DNA from: Temnothorax longispinosus
Lineage: Eukaryota > Arthropoda > Insecta > Hymenoptera > Formicidae
DNA: 64,000 nucleotides
NCBI RefSeq assembly: GCF_030848805.1
Contig: NW_027270121.1
Location: forward strand, 124,001-188,000
Direction: 5' to 3'
This document shows, piece by piece, positions 52,700 to 64,000 of the stretch. A model generated the notes under the pieces. The model was not told the DNA's origin, did not search any database, and saw nothing but the letters and a program-made list of their open reading frames with translations. Within the stretch, counting starts at the first letter, position 1. Every line of letters starts with the position of its first letter. A program made the translations under genes and the position numbers.

Positions 52700-55600
52700 T
52701 TATAAAATTTCTCTGTATATTACATTTTTTGTAAAACATTTTTTACTTCCTTCTATTAGATGTCCTTGATTGCTTAATTCATCAATCTTAATTTTTACAC
52801 TTTCCTTTCTGGTTGCTCTAAAAAATGCCACATAAAGTTGACCATGAGCAAATACAGGATGTGGTAAATAAATCCCAACTTTTTCTAAACTTTGTCCTTG
52901 TGATTTATTGATTGTCATAGCAAATGACACTCGAATAGAAAACTGTCTTCGTTTAAACTTAAATGGCAGTTCCAAATCACTTGTAATTAAATCTATCCTT
53001 GGAATAAAGACAATCTGTCCTCGAGCAGGACCAGTTAGAACCTCTGCATAAATTAGATTATTTTTCAAATTAGTAACAATAAATCTTGTGCCATTACAGA
53101 GTCCTTTTTTAGTATTTAAATTTCTTAATAGGATTATTGTAGCACTGACTTTTATTTTAAGTCGATGAACTGGCATTCCAGAAGGTGTCAGAGAGTTTAA
53201 AAACTCAGTTGGAAAATTCAATTGCTCTTGTGGATCATCACTTACAATAGAGTCAATTGAGAGATACTCTTTTTCTTCTCCTTCCATTAGACAAAGAATT
53301 TCGTCATTAATTTTGAATGTATCCTCATTCTTAGGACAAAGAATCGTTCGATCTGGATTTTCTTTAATCTGTTCCATGGTGATTCTATCACCAAAAATTT
53401 CAGCAATAAGAGATTCTTTTGATATAAAATTCTGGAGAATTTTAATTGTATCGAGATGTAGTCCATCCGTATTTGATAATTTACCATCTCCGAGTTGCAT
53501 TAGCCAATTTGCAAATTCTTTTTCTTCCCCAGTTCTCATATTTTGCTTTAGTTTAACCTGAGTTACGTTCCTCTATATAGAACTGTATTTTACAGTCGAC
53601 TCAATTATGGCTGCTTTCTGTGCATGTGGCACTACGGGAAGATTTTGTCTAAAATCTCCTACAAATAAAATTACTTTTCCTCCAAATGGTCGAGAATTCT
53701 TCATTAAATCTCTTAAAAGTTTATCAACTGCTGTTAAAGCATGTCCAACAGTCATGCTGACCTCATCCCATATGATTAGTTTGGCAATGATCAGTTCTCG
53801 TGCAGCTTGAGAATTTCCTCTGATATTGGATTTAACACTATCATCAATTGGAATTGAAAGCTTGAATAGGGAGTGATAAGTTCTTCCTCCTTTTAGAAGT
53901 GTTGCTGCAATTCTAGTTGAGGCACATGGAAGAACTATCTCGTTTCTTCCTCGAATAACACTTAGAAATGTGTTAAATAAATAGGTTTTACCACTTCCTG
54001 CAAACCCGTCAATAAAAAATAACCGATGAAGTTTATTTTGATTTTCAATTGCTCGCATGACAATATCGTATACGTGCTTTTGCTCAGCATTTAATGTCGA
54101 TAATAAATAATCACCACGTATTCTTTCTTCATCCACATTATACTCTGTTATGTAAATATTTACTGGAGTTGGATTTGGTAATTGAAAATTCTCATAGCTA
54201 CTTCCATTATTTGTTAAAATTTCTTGTATATGATTTAAAGCCATATTTTCAGGATTAACAACATTCTTATGTACAAAGTCCTCAATCAAGAAATCTTTGT
54301 ATTTATTCCAAATAGCTAATACATCTATTAGAGTTCCAAATATGCAAATGTAGGAAAATAATTCTCTAAGTTGTACAGGCATTTTGGATTCTATTGCCTC
54401 CTCTAGCGTTTTTCCCCAAAGATCATCAGTTTCCACCAAATTTTTTGCAATTGCTGCATCCTTAAATGTCTCATAAACAACTCCATTAACAGTTTTCAAA
54501 TCTTTAAAACATTTAGCTCCAGCCACATGTAATAGAAGAAGACGTAGATAAAATCTCTCAATATCTTTTATGCTTACTGTATAGAGTCTTGAAATTATCT
54601 TGTCACCACCTTTTTTGCGTGGCTTCCACTTAATAGTTTCTTTTTTATCGTAGACATAATGATAAGGAATATCTGTGTAAAGAAACTGCACTGCATTTTC
54701 ATCAGATTGATTTAATTTTAACCATGCAGTCAGCGTAGTATTTCGATTAAGCTCTCTTTGAGCAGCTTGCTCTTCATTTCCCGCTCGAAAATAAACCATT
54801 TGGCGATTAGGCAAATGAACTGCCAGTCTTATGACTGTGTGAGACTTCATGAACAGATCATATCCGTTCAGTCTCCACATTGCTTCTGGAGCACTAACAT
54901 ATCTTGCATTCAGGAATGAGTTAACTTCATCTATTCTAATGAATCTTGCGCCATCTCGTGCTTGTACTTCAATTGCAGCACAGTCAAATTTTTTATGAAT
55001 ATATTTGTATAAATATTTTACACTCTTCACTGATGAACATATTTCCAAATTTATATGTCGATTATATTTCATTATTAAACATGGTGAATATGGGACCACC
55101 CATCGATTGTCAATTTTTTTGCCTCTGACAATGTATTTTTTCTCAAAATTTCTACGTTGATACATAGAATATCCATTCACATTAGCATTAGTTTCTTCAC
55201 GAAATTTTTTTGGAAAACCTTTTAAACATTTTCCATCTTCCCCAGTGCAAGGATATCTCATTGAGGGATCTCCACATGGACCGTGAATCATATGTTTCAA
55301 AACTTTTTCATTAAGTTCTGGATATCTTTCTTCGTCAGGGATTTCAGCCCATACCATCATGTCAATGACTTCTTGAAGTCGTGGCTTATCTTCATCACTT
55401 AACATTGCAAGTAAATGCAAATGTGGAAGCCCTCTTTTTTGAAACTCAATCACGCCTGCATAAGCTATAATATTTCCAAAAATTTTATTTTGGATTAAAT
55501 CCTTTAAAACTTCTTTAACATCCAAGTTAAATGTTTTAGCAACTAAATCAGGTCGAAACTCTATTAGACGTCCATCAAGGTTATTCTTAATTTCTGGACA

Positions 55601-56912
55601 ATGAGGATTGCAAGTCATGGTAAGAAAAATGTCTGGTTTACCAAACTTTCTGACCAAAGACATAGCATCTTGGTATCTTTCTGGCATGTTCCTTGGACTG
55701 CCCATAAATGAAGATGGTAATATTACAGGTATACCAACTATAATTCCTTCATTTTGTGCTCAATTATCAAGATGATCTATTAATCCGGAATAAAGTTCAG
55801 CTCTTAATTGAGGTTGATTCAATTTAATATAATTAAGTCTATTGGCTTCAGTTTTCATATATGCATCAAGTATAAATTGACATTTCAATTTTCCTGCCCT
55901 TTCAAATTGGCTAAATTCTACTCTTGGTGCCAGCAGATGAGCATAATAATCCATTTGACTTATCTTAAATCCTGGTGTTACGTCCTGCGGACTCCACGCT
56001 ATCCCTTTTTCGCGGGAATTCTTATACACCTAAGATAGCCCTAAGATTAGGATAAACAAGCCGAGTACGGACGGCTATCGATCGGGGTGAGGTTAGATCT
56101 CGCATTCCTTTTTTTTATACAACTATAATAGCTATTTGCCTAGGCGACGAAGCGACCTTCCAGAGTAAAATATTGACAGACGGGACATACGTAATCGGAT
56201 TTTGTCCATCAACCTTGTCTGGCCCATAACTATAAACCTGGCGACACGACGCGCCAAAAGGGCCTGAATCCCAGACAGAGTTGATGAAGATCTTTATTGC
56301 ATCGAGCAGCTTTCTAAAATTGCTCGTGCGATGTTTCCGACAAACAGAGACAAAGCTTATGACGTGATTGTAAATACACGTGGCGGAAGTTCTGTTTGCC
56401 TTGTACCTACTATTAAGATTGAGAAGTATGCATCGTCTGTCGATATAAAAACAGGGTCGCGAGATAAGTAAGGAACCCCAATAAAAGAGAAATCGGCGAT
56501 AGCCGAAAAACAAATGCGTCACTGAAAAAAACCGATGGGTTACACCCCCAATAAGACAGTGGAGGCCTTAAGAAGGGGCTCACCAATGGAAAACCGCAAA
56601 AATCGATAACCGTCTCTAGCTTTCCAGGATAGGCGAAAACTTAAGAATCTACCTCTTGGGTGAGGAACATCTCAACCAATAAGAAATCCGTTAAACAAAA
56701 ATTAGAAACATCCCGCCAACCCGAAATCCTTTAAACGAAAACCAGACACATCCCACACGAAATCCACCCCTTCCATCCTTCGAAGCTTCCTATTTAAATC
56801 GCGACGTCGCAGGACTCGCCCTCAGAGAAATTTCCTCAGTTTCAGTCTGCATTGCTCGGTATTATAATCTGAATCTCATTCGTTTCGAGTCTCGACTCCA
56901 CGTTTAGAGTCA

Positions 56913-57882
56913 GTGCAACAGATCCGACGGACCATCAGTCGCCCCGACTCACCCACCGACGAGTCCAACGTCCATTTCAGAGAGAAGGCCACTCGTTTGA
57001 ACTCATCAAGTAGTAAGTCCCGTAATTCTCTTGATCCTTTTTTTTCCGCGTTATCGCCCCCCTTCTTAAACGGTCTATCGATTGTCGGATTCCCGGAAGC
57101 TTATTATTTTGGAGTCGGTCAGTGTAGGCATCAGGTTCCCAGCGGTCGTTGGCGTTGTCGTGGGCCTGACTTGCCTCCCGGCGTCTTCATCGCTGTCGTG
57201 GACTCAGCTGGTCCACTGACCTCCCTGAGCTTATGCTCGTGGGTCGGTCAGTGTAGGCATCGAGTTCCCAGCGGTCGTTGGCGTTGTGGTAGGCCTGACT
57301 TGGCTCCCGGCGTCTCGTCGCTGTCGTGGACCCAGCCTGTCCACTGACCTTTCCCCCCCTTTAAGCTCGACGATTTCCTTTTGTTCGCTTCCGACCGGGT
57401 CCGAGAGAGATCGACTAAATAAGTAAATAATTTTAGTGGACCCGAAAGTCCCACCCCCTCGAGGACAGAATCTCCGCACGATCAGGCGACAGAGAAATCG
57501 CCAGAACAAGCGGGCGCGACGAGAGGTCAAACTCCCCCGGGAGCAGCTCAACGCCGGTCCTTCGCGACTCGCCATCCCACCGCCCCTACCAGCTTTTTCG
57601 GAAGAACCCGGTTGTTCCCATCAGAATCGTCCCGCTATCATCTTGAGTTATCGCCCAGTTGTCCTACCCTCTCGCCCAATTGCCGAACATCGCCCTATTT
57701 GCCGCGTGGCTCCGTTTTGCGTGGTCCCGCCTCGCGTGGCCCCCGTTAACCCCGATCCAGCCCGCTGCCTAGAACCTCCTGATTCCCCCTCCTCTTCCCG
57801 AAGTCCGTCCCCAACCTCCTCGACCGCCTCGACTCTCGATCTTGAGGAAGTAGTCGATCCTGAGATCGTAACCTTAGATTAA
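56913..57882 (+). CDS. Putative spliced gene in element G with splice-created start codon
   Basis: Exon 1 (about 56822-57012) ends AAGTA before GTAAGT. Exon 2 begins at 57437 after ATAATTTTAG. Joining gives A plus TG, an ATG that opens a 149-codon frame (MDPKVPPPRGQN to EEVVDPEIVTLD, stop 57880-57882). The product is basic at the N-terminus, then Pro/Arg-rich, Ser/Pro-rich and acidic at the end. AATAAA overlaps the stop. No family recognised. The frame upstream in exon 1 is also open but lacks an ATG back to about 56898. Confidence 0.4.
57114..57360. repeat. 129-bp tandem duplication in element G intron
   Basis: GTCGGTCAGTGTAGGCATC and the following sequence to GTCCACTGACC recur at 57114 and 57243 with small differences. 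Confidence 0.85.
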
Positions 57883-59815
57883 TAAATATAGAATAAATTT
57901 TAATTTTTAATTCTCGTATGTTTTAACTTAATTAATTTACACACATACACAACACTTCACTAAATTCATGTAATCTCACTACTGATTCCGATTGTAATAA
58001 TAGCGGGCAGGATGTTCATTTTCAAGTAGGTTTTTCCAGATCTTGCCCGATCACCCCCGCACCTATGTAACCCCCGCGAGAAATACACACACATGTTACA
58101 CCTACATTTAATACATTTACCCTTCATCTGGATTTATTTATTATTTGTACGATTGCCTGATTTTCTTTACTCAATGTCATTAGTAAATTCTATGTTAATT
58201 TGTAATAAATGTTCTATTTATTTCTAAGATAAACTCAACAGTATCTTTCATTAAATTGGGATTTCATCCTCAGTACCATCCACCTCTCGAAATTGCACGA
58301 GGTCCGATCCTGAGTTAAAGGAATTAAATTCTCTGACTCGAAAAAGGACCGACGATCGCACCGCTCACGAAAGGCGTCCTAACGTCTATACAGACGTTGA
58401 CCTTTTCTGAGTCATAAAAGTGCGTTCGGCTCGCGCCACGCGTCTCTGAGCGCGTACCTGCGAGCGACATTTGTAAGTATCTAGCTGCGCCCTCCCTTCC
58501 CCCGACTCCTCTGGCTAGCCTTTCCCTTGCTTCCCAGATTTTCATATCCTAATCCCGGGGTTGGACGTAACACTGGATATTTAGGATTATTTGATTTAAG
58601 TTCTGAATGCCATCCATCGTTACCATATGGATATAACAATGGATAACACATTGGATCACATCTTTTGTCCAAAATTGATATTTGTTGTACATCGTTTGAA
58701 TTTTTATTATAAATCCTAATGTCTTTTTCAAATGGAGGTTCACCATCTACATTCTGAAAGACCACAGCTATTTCATTAGCTTGTGGAGCATTGTATCTTC
58801 TTTGATCATGTTGAGGATCTTTTCTAAATGACAACATTAAATTTATTGTTTTATTGCCTATTGGATTCAGATCTTTTTCAACTTGACGCATCATCTTGAA
58901 AGTTTTTGCAAATTCATTACATTGAACCATAAAACATGACAAATCTTTCATTATTTCTGGATCACATTCTTGATTAGCTTTGTTATTCATTCTATGATTT
59001 ACAGCTTCTTCTGTATCTAAAAAGTAAAGTTGTGCAAATCGCGGAGCTTGCCCATCCGCTGGGCGCATTGCCGTCGAGGTCAAATGATGATATTGCCCAT
59101 GAATTTTTAAACAATAAGGAGCATTGTTCACAACATCCAATGGATTTCTATTTCCCGGGGCACCCATGGAAGCCATAGCTAAAGCGCTGTTATATGAACG
59201 AATATTACTAAGGAAATTTTTTGATACATAATTATTTCCCATGTATAATTCTTTAATAAAATCAGAACAATTTATTGGTTTTAATTTAAGCTTGCCCTTT
59301 TGGCAACAATATGTAAATTTTCCATCTTTAGATTTTTCACATGCAAAGTTTAACGATTTGCAAAATTGACATTCTACATTCATTTGGCCAAGTGTATAAA
59401 CTGGCACATTTATTTCATGTCCCTTGGAAATTAGCGCAATGTGATGATTTAATTGTCTAGCTTGGTGCTTTCCCTGAGCATGTCTCTGGACATCAGCTTT
59501 GAGTCGTTGAGTCCTTGCGTCATCATTTTCATTGACCCTCTGCTGAGCATGTCTCTGAGCATCAGCTTCGAGTCGTTGAGTCCTTGCGTCATCATTTTCA
59601 TTGACCCTCTGCTGAGCATGTCTCTGAGCATCAGCTTTGAGTCGTTGAGTCCTTGCGTCGTTATTTTCATTCCCCCTCGGCTGAGAATTTCTTTGAGCAT
59701 TAGCTTCGAGTCGTTGAGACCTTTCCTCCGAACTTTCAATTTTGCGCATTTGTCGTAAGCGCTTACTTTCGCGACTCACTTTAGTCAAATTTCCGTATTT
59801 TTTCTTTTGAGGCAT

Positions 59816-60048
59816 AATTATTTACGTCGTACCGTATACATAAGTATTTATACGAAATGTTATATAATACGTAAATAAATAACAATATAATTATTTTTTA
59901 AATATAATAGTTTTCAAATATATAATAATTATTCTTTATATATAAATTAGATATTTAAAAAAGAAATTATTTTATTTTAAAACAATAATATTGCTCAAAG
60001 AGCAATCAGAATAAATACATCAGAATAAATAATTATCTATAGATATAA
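59816..60048. other. AT-rich leader upstream of RepHel
   Basis: Noncoding, probably the 5' untranslated region of the Helitron gene. No distinct signal seen. Confidence 0.4.
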
Positions 60049-60110
60049 TCTATATATCTAAGTATCGTTTGTTAGTCTGTCTGACCGCGAACTACTTATT
60101 TACATTAATA
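60049..60110 (+). repeat. Helitron-type 5' terminus (faces right)
   Basis: TCTATATATCTAAGTATCG followed by GTCTGTCTGACCGCGAACTAC, the inverse orientation of the modules at 52070-52392 and 61855-62299. It marks a second element reading right; the coiled-coil/RGG gene starts about 590 bp inside. Confidence 0.55.
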
Positions 60111-60174
60111 GATCGATTTTCTTAATAGATCTTTTCTTTCTCTTGCTTATTCTGTTTTATTAATTTTTTATATA

Positions 60175-60350
60175 GGCGCACAGCAGCCTTTTTTACAGGC
60201 GCACAGCAGCTCTGTATCGGCGGATAGTAGCCATTTTTTTACAGGCGCACAGCAGCTCTGTATCGGCGAATAGTAGCCGTTTTTTTACAGGCGCACAGCA
60301 CCCTTTTTTATACAGGCGCACAGCTGCTCTGTATCAGCGCACAGCAGCTT
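60175..60350. repeat. ACAGGCGCACAGCAG minisatellite
   Basis: About four imperfect copies of a roughly 47-bp unit: ACAGGCGCACAGCAG, CTCTGTATCGGCG, AATAGTAGCC and a T run. Confidence 0.85.
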
Positions 60351-60638
60351 TTTTATATAATGTATTTTTTATATAATATATCTCTCAAATATCTAAAAAA
60401 TATTTTTTTATATATAAGAAAAATGTAATAAGAATTTAGTTATTAATGTAAAAATATCTATTACAAATATTTAAACACATTTATTACATTTAATAAATAT
60501 TTAAATACATTTATTCCATCACCATGGTAACTTTTTATCCCCAATATTCATATTATACGCGTACTTCAATTGTTTTTGGAGCTGTCCTGCATATTTCTTC
60601 TAATATAATAGTAAATAGTGTATACGATATCGTTTAAA

Positions 60639-60780
60639 ATGCCTACAGAGGTCGAAAGAAACAGCGAAAATGCATGCACTTTACAGGAGCATAATGCAAG
60701 TAAATTTGAATTTTATAGAAAGAAAATGAGAGAGAGAAAGAGAGAGAGAAATGACAGAATAAAAAATAGAGAATGATATT

Positions 60781-60849
<69 letters not shown>

Positions 60850-61469
60850 GTTAAGAGAGAGATAAAGAGAAAGCATAATGTAAGTAAATTTGAATTTTAT
60901 AGAAAGAGAATGAGAGAAAAAAAGAAATAGAAATAACAGAATGAAAGATAGAGATTGATATTAAAAGATGAAAAAGATATTTATGTATCTTTTTTTAGAA
61001 TAACATTGCGGTTATTAATTAATTTATATTTATAAATCTTTTTTTAGAATAACCTTGCGGAAAACCTTAACACTGAAAATCTTCATCTAAAGAGGAAGTT
61101 GCAGGAGTTGCAGCAGCAACTGGCCGCTGCTTTAGCTTTAGCCAAGCAACCACCACGGCAGGCTGTGGTGACTGCTGACAATTTGCAACCTGCAGTGGTG
61201 GCTGCTGACAATCTACAGCCTGCAGTGATGGCTGCTGAGATTCCACTAGTATCATCAGAAATTGAAAATGATACATTGCATCGTAAGTATAAAATAATAA
61301 ATAATAATAAAAAATAATAATAATAATTTTATATTTTTTTACAGCAATAAATAAACCTTCTCGATGGGCCAGAGGAGGAAGAGGCCGAGGACGTGGACGC
61401 GGACAGGAACGTGGCCGTGAATACAAACGTGGCCGCGAAAATAAAACAATTATAATTATTAATTATTAA
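60639..61469 (+). CDS. Three-exon coiled-coil and RGG-box protein
   Basis: Exons 60639-60695, 61048-61282 and 61345-61469 join into a 138-codon frame. Intron 1 uses a GC donor (AAT then GCAAGT) and TTTTTAG; intron 2 is GTAAGT...TTACAG, phase 1. Exon 1 encodes MPTEVERNSENACTLQEHN. Exon 2 has a Leu/Gln coiled coil (LHLKRKLQELQQQLAAAL) and tandem ADNLQPAVV[AT]A repeats. Exon 3 is RGG-rich (WARGGRGRGRGRGQERGR), typical of RNA-binding tails. Family not recognised. Confidence 0.6.
60785..60844. repeat. (GA)n microsatellite in intron 1
   Basis: A GA dinucleotide run within a duplicated segment. GCATAATG[CT]AAGTAAATTTGAA occurs on both sides, at about 60689 and 60874. Confidence 0.9.
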
Positions 61470-61675
61470 TTATAAAAATAATATATAAACATATAATAAT
61501 TTGTTATGTTATAATATTATAAATATTACACGTATTAATATTATGTTATTTATTATTAATGTTATAAATTCTACTATAAATTCTACTATTTTGTATTTAA
61601 TAAATTATATTTATTTCATTCTGAACAATTCTATTCTTATTTAATTAGAAATATTTGATGAAAGAAAAGAGAAAG

Positions 61676-61806
<131 letters not shown>

Positions 61807-61854
61807 AATTGAAGTTATTAATCTATTGAGATATATAGTAATAATTTTATACTA

Positions 61855-62299
61855 CAATTACATTATAGCATTCCCCGAAAAATTTTACCCTCCTACTTCA
61901 TATACAATTCTTTGAGATTCAATCAATTTTTAAAAAAATTCGATCCACTAACGAATGAGATTCGGTCAATTATTTCCCGAAAAATTAGAAAAATTAGAAA
62001 AACCGGTTTCAAGAAAATTGGTAACAAAAAACAATACACTTTATGGCACTCCTCGGGAAATTCTACCCTTACTTCATATACAATTATTTGAGATTTGGTC
62101 AATTAATTCTTATAAAATTTGAAAAAATTTCAGAACCGGTTTCCAGAAAATTGGTAGCAAAAAATTGGCCGCGACATTTTTATCTCCGGGAAATTCTACC
62201 CCTGTTTCATATACTTTTGGTAAAAATTCGGTCCACTAACGAATGAGTAGTTCGCGTACATACAGACAGACAGACAGACGTGACTTATATATATATAGA
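61855..62299 (-). repeat. Helitron-type 5' terminal module of the RepHel element
   Basis: Tandem diverged units with CCGGTTTC, TATACACTTTATGGCA and GGAAATTCTACCC landmarks, then GGTCCACTAACGAATGAG. The terminus reads TCTATATATATATAAGTC on the minus strand. Same layout as 52070-52392. Confidence 0.65.
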
Positions 62300-62320
62300 T
62301 ATATATATATACATATATAT

Positions 62321-64000
62321 TGTGACGTTGCGGCTCGCTGCACCGTCGCGGCGCCCCGCCGCCGTCACAAGGCGCGGAATTTCGCGCCCAGGGACGGACC
62401 AGGGAGGCAACGACGAGATCTCCAGGGGTCGTATTTAATCGCGTTTCCGCATTTTGATTACTTTTTTTGTTTTTTTTTATGCAATGTAATACGCGCGGCA
62501 CCTCACCCACACCACGGCAAACCTTCGAGGGAGTATTTGGCGAAGGAAATCAAGGACGATCGATAACCAAGGAGGGGTGGCAAACGCGGAAGCAGCAGAG
62601 ATCGCGGGCTGGCGAAAGCAACGCGGCAGGCGGGCGGCACGTACGGCAGCGACGGACGAGGCCGCCAATAGCGGGGCCCCAAACGCTTGGGTAAACACCC
62701 GGCTTCAGCAAATGATCTCCACAAGACATCGACCTACGGGGTGACTGATCACCGCCCCAGGGTCAAACCGGAGGCACACCGGCGAGAACCGAGTTCCGTC
62801 CGCTGCTAAGGACAGAATTGAGGAGTCGTACGCCGCCGAGGGACCGTTGCACGCCCCCGAAGGATCTCGTATCGACAGCCCTGCGCCGGGACACCGCGGG
62901 CTTGCAAGCTCGCGCCCGATTGGCTCGCGCGCCCCTCAGGAAGGGGTACCGTATCGATTCCGCAATCGAGCGGGTCTAGCGTTTTCACTCTCTGGTCGTC
63001 CGTCGGCGAGATACATTTTGTTCAGATACGCGATAGCCACCCCGAGTCGGGTATTTCGATATTTATCTGGCGGATCGAGGATCGTTGGTGGAAGGTGACG
63101 GCGAGGAGCCCAGGAGGAGGCGTATCACCGGTGAGGTTGCCCGTAAATTGCGATATGTAAAGCCACGACACCGCCCTCCGGTGCACGCTCTCGCTCGAGA
63201 TAACGCATGTCAAGATTGAGTGTAATTTCGCGATCGATAACGAGAGCGAAGGGCCTCGGGATGGTATCGTGGCCGCGGAACCGTGGTACAAGCGTTATGG
63301 CGAATCCCTGGAGGTCGAGATAAGCGTTAATGAGTTCGATATCGCGAGTATCTTGCGTAGTCCTCGCGACCTTGGTGTACGGCCGCATACGGGCCGGTAT
63401 TTCGTCAATCGCGTTACCGTTTCTTCGCGTCGGGAAATTCTGGTGTTCGAGCGTCGGTGTTAGCGTATCGATTTGTGTTCGGATCTCGTTATTACGGGTT
63501 GATAATTGTGCTCTCGCGTTGAGAAACTTTGCGTCCGGTATTACTTGCGTTGCGTCCGATACTCGCGTTAAGAAATTACCGGCGTTCACACGTTTCGTGC
63601 GTTTAGATGTTACTTGCGTAGTTCTTCCTGGCGTTCCGTGGTTATTAGCGATATCGCGACTTGCTTGGTTAAATGACTCGGCGTCTCCCCGTTGCGCCCG
63701 AGCAGAATCCCTCGCGTTAGGTTAAGATATCATTGCGACAGAGTTTTCGTACGGTTCCGGACGTGGTTTTCACGCAATCCAAGCGTGACATACCATTATT
63801 TCGCGACATTTTGCGTTGAACCTCACTCTCATTAGTGATATTAAGTGTAGTATTCTTGCGTATTATAATTTTCGACTCGAGTTATTAATTGTTTGAGAAT
63901 AGCGTCTTCAGCGTGTTTATTAGAGACTCAATTAATACTCCGTGGGGGTCTCGCGTCCGCATTAATATTATTTCTGTTAGATGAATCCAGACACCCGCCA
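62321..64000. mobile_element. GC-rich LTR-like element, left part
   Basis: A sharp switch from AT repeats to GC-rich DNA starting TGTGACGTTGCGG. The 1680 bases in the window have no recognisable gene. Open frames at 63125-63589 (-) and 63330-63725 (+) overlap and look incidental. A pyrimidine tract with CTGTTAG near 63980 may be a splice acceptor. The terminal TGTGACGT mirrors the end at position 156. The right end is outside the window. Confidence 0.45.

Larger units (their letters stand above)
55976..58572. mobile_element. 2.6-kb LTR-like element G in the RepHel gene
   Basis: Perfect 10-bp inverted ends (TGTTACGTCC...GGACGTAACA), TG...CA form and a 4-bp duplication CTGG (55972-55975 and 58573-58576). 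There are no gag, pol or transposase genes. It contains a TATA-like TATTTAAAT at 56791, TCAG-type initiators, an intron with a 129-bp tandem duplication and AATAAA at 57881. A solo LTR or a large non-autonomous element; compare element F. Confidence 0.75.
52700..59815 (-). pseudogene. Helitron RepHel replicase/helicase (two stops plus an insertion)
   Basis: Starts MPQKKKYGNLTKV at 59815. The N-terminal part has three to four copies of a 23-residue NENDDARTQRL[EK]ADAQRHAQQ unit. Element G interrupts at 58572-55976 (2601 bp with the duplication, a multiple of three, so frame is kept). The Rep nuclease has IEFQKRGLPHLHLLAML (HxH) and YLYKYIHKK (paired Tyr). The helicase has FIDGFAGSGKTYLFN, IIWDEVSM, VGDFRQNLP and TINKSQGQSL. 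In-frame stops lie at 55760-55762 and 53573-53575. No other break was seen. Confidence 0.9.

Noticed and set aside
55980..58568. Element G boundaries set at an ACGT duplication
   Set aside because: ACGT is part of the inverted end. TGTTACGTCC...GGACGTAACA with CTGG duplication restores collinearity of the RepHel frame.
60643..60876. Leu/Ser-rich minus-strand protein
   Set aside because: Product of the (GA)n microsatellite read as Leu-Ser repeats.
63125..63589. 154-codon minus-strand frame in the right-hand GC-rich element
   Set aside because: A plus-strand frame overlaps it, no motif is recognisable and GC-rich DNA often has long chance frames.

Overview
The window looks like repeat-rich insect nuclear DNA, probably from an ant or other hymenopteran. 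That placement is an inference from the element families: Maverick/Polinton genes, BEL/Pao and errantivirus-like Gypsy elements, a Jockey-type LINE and Helitrons. No ordinary intact host gene was recognised, apart from a broken histone H2A fragment and possibly a THAP-domain gene.

Region 1 (157-48300) is one old, decayed Maverick/Polinton into which other elements nested. Its left half carries DNA polymerase B (+, two pieces: 250-1357 and 9906-11355), a retroviral-type integrase (-), two uncharacterised genes (-) and a packaging ATPase (-). Its right half (44765-48290, +) carries a phospholipase-A2-like protein, an adenovirus-type protease, a putative minor capsid protein, a small ORF and the major capsid protein. 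All have stops or frameshifts. The polymerase is split by an errantivirus-like Gypsy element (1358-9905, transcribed leftward; 415-bp LTRs, TSD TTCG). The ATPase is split six bases after its start codon by a Jockey-like LINE (15379-44752; 12-bp TSD TTGTCTCACGAA).

The LINE is itself interrupted four times. BEL-1 is at 16128-22271 (TSD AAGGA). BEL-2 is at 22675-31702 (TSD CCTGC) with one intact 1739-codon gag-pol frame. A deleted Gypsy copy is at 34556-41321 (TSD CTCT). A 2.56-kb LTR-like element is at 41851-44408 (TSD ACCAT). The deleted Gypsy copy holds a 1.27-kb inverted-repeat element (39227-40493), which holds a smaller 244-bp MITE (39955-40198), giving five nesting levels.

Region 2 (48300-62300) is AT-rich and Helitron-dominated. 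It holds a histone H2A pseudogene, a four-exon THAP-domain gene (+), a three-exon Lys/Glu-rich gene (-), a nearly open RepHel frame (-, 52700-59815) interrupted by a 2.6-kb LTR-like element (55976-58572, TSD CTGG), and a three-exon coiled-coil/RGG gene (+, 60639-61469). Similar Helitron-type 5' termini occur four times. Two of them lie about 580 bp upstream of a non-RepHel, intron-containing gene in the same orientation.

The window edges (1-156 and 62321-64000) are partial GC-rich LTR-like elements with TGTGACGT/ACGTCACA termini.

The most interesting observation is a small gene on the strand opposite gag-pol-env in both Gypsy copies. It encodes a CxxC-x8-CxxC zinc-ribbon-like head and a PPxY motif, and the two copies differ largely by synonymous changes at conserved codons.
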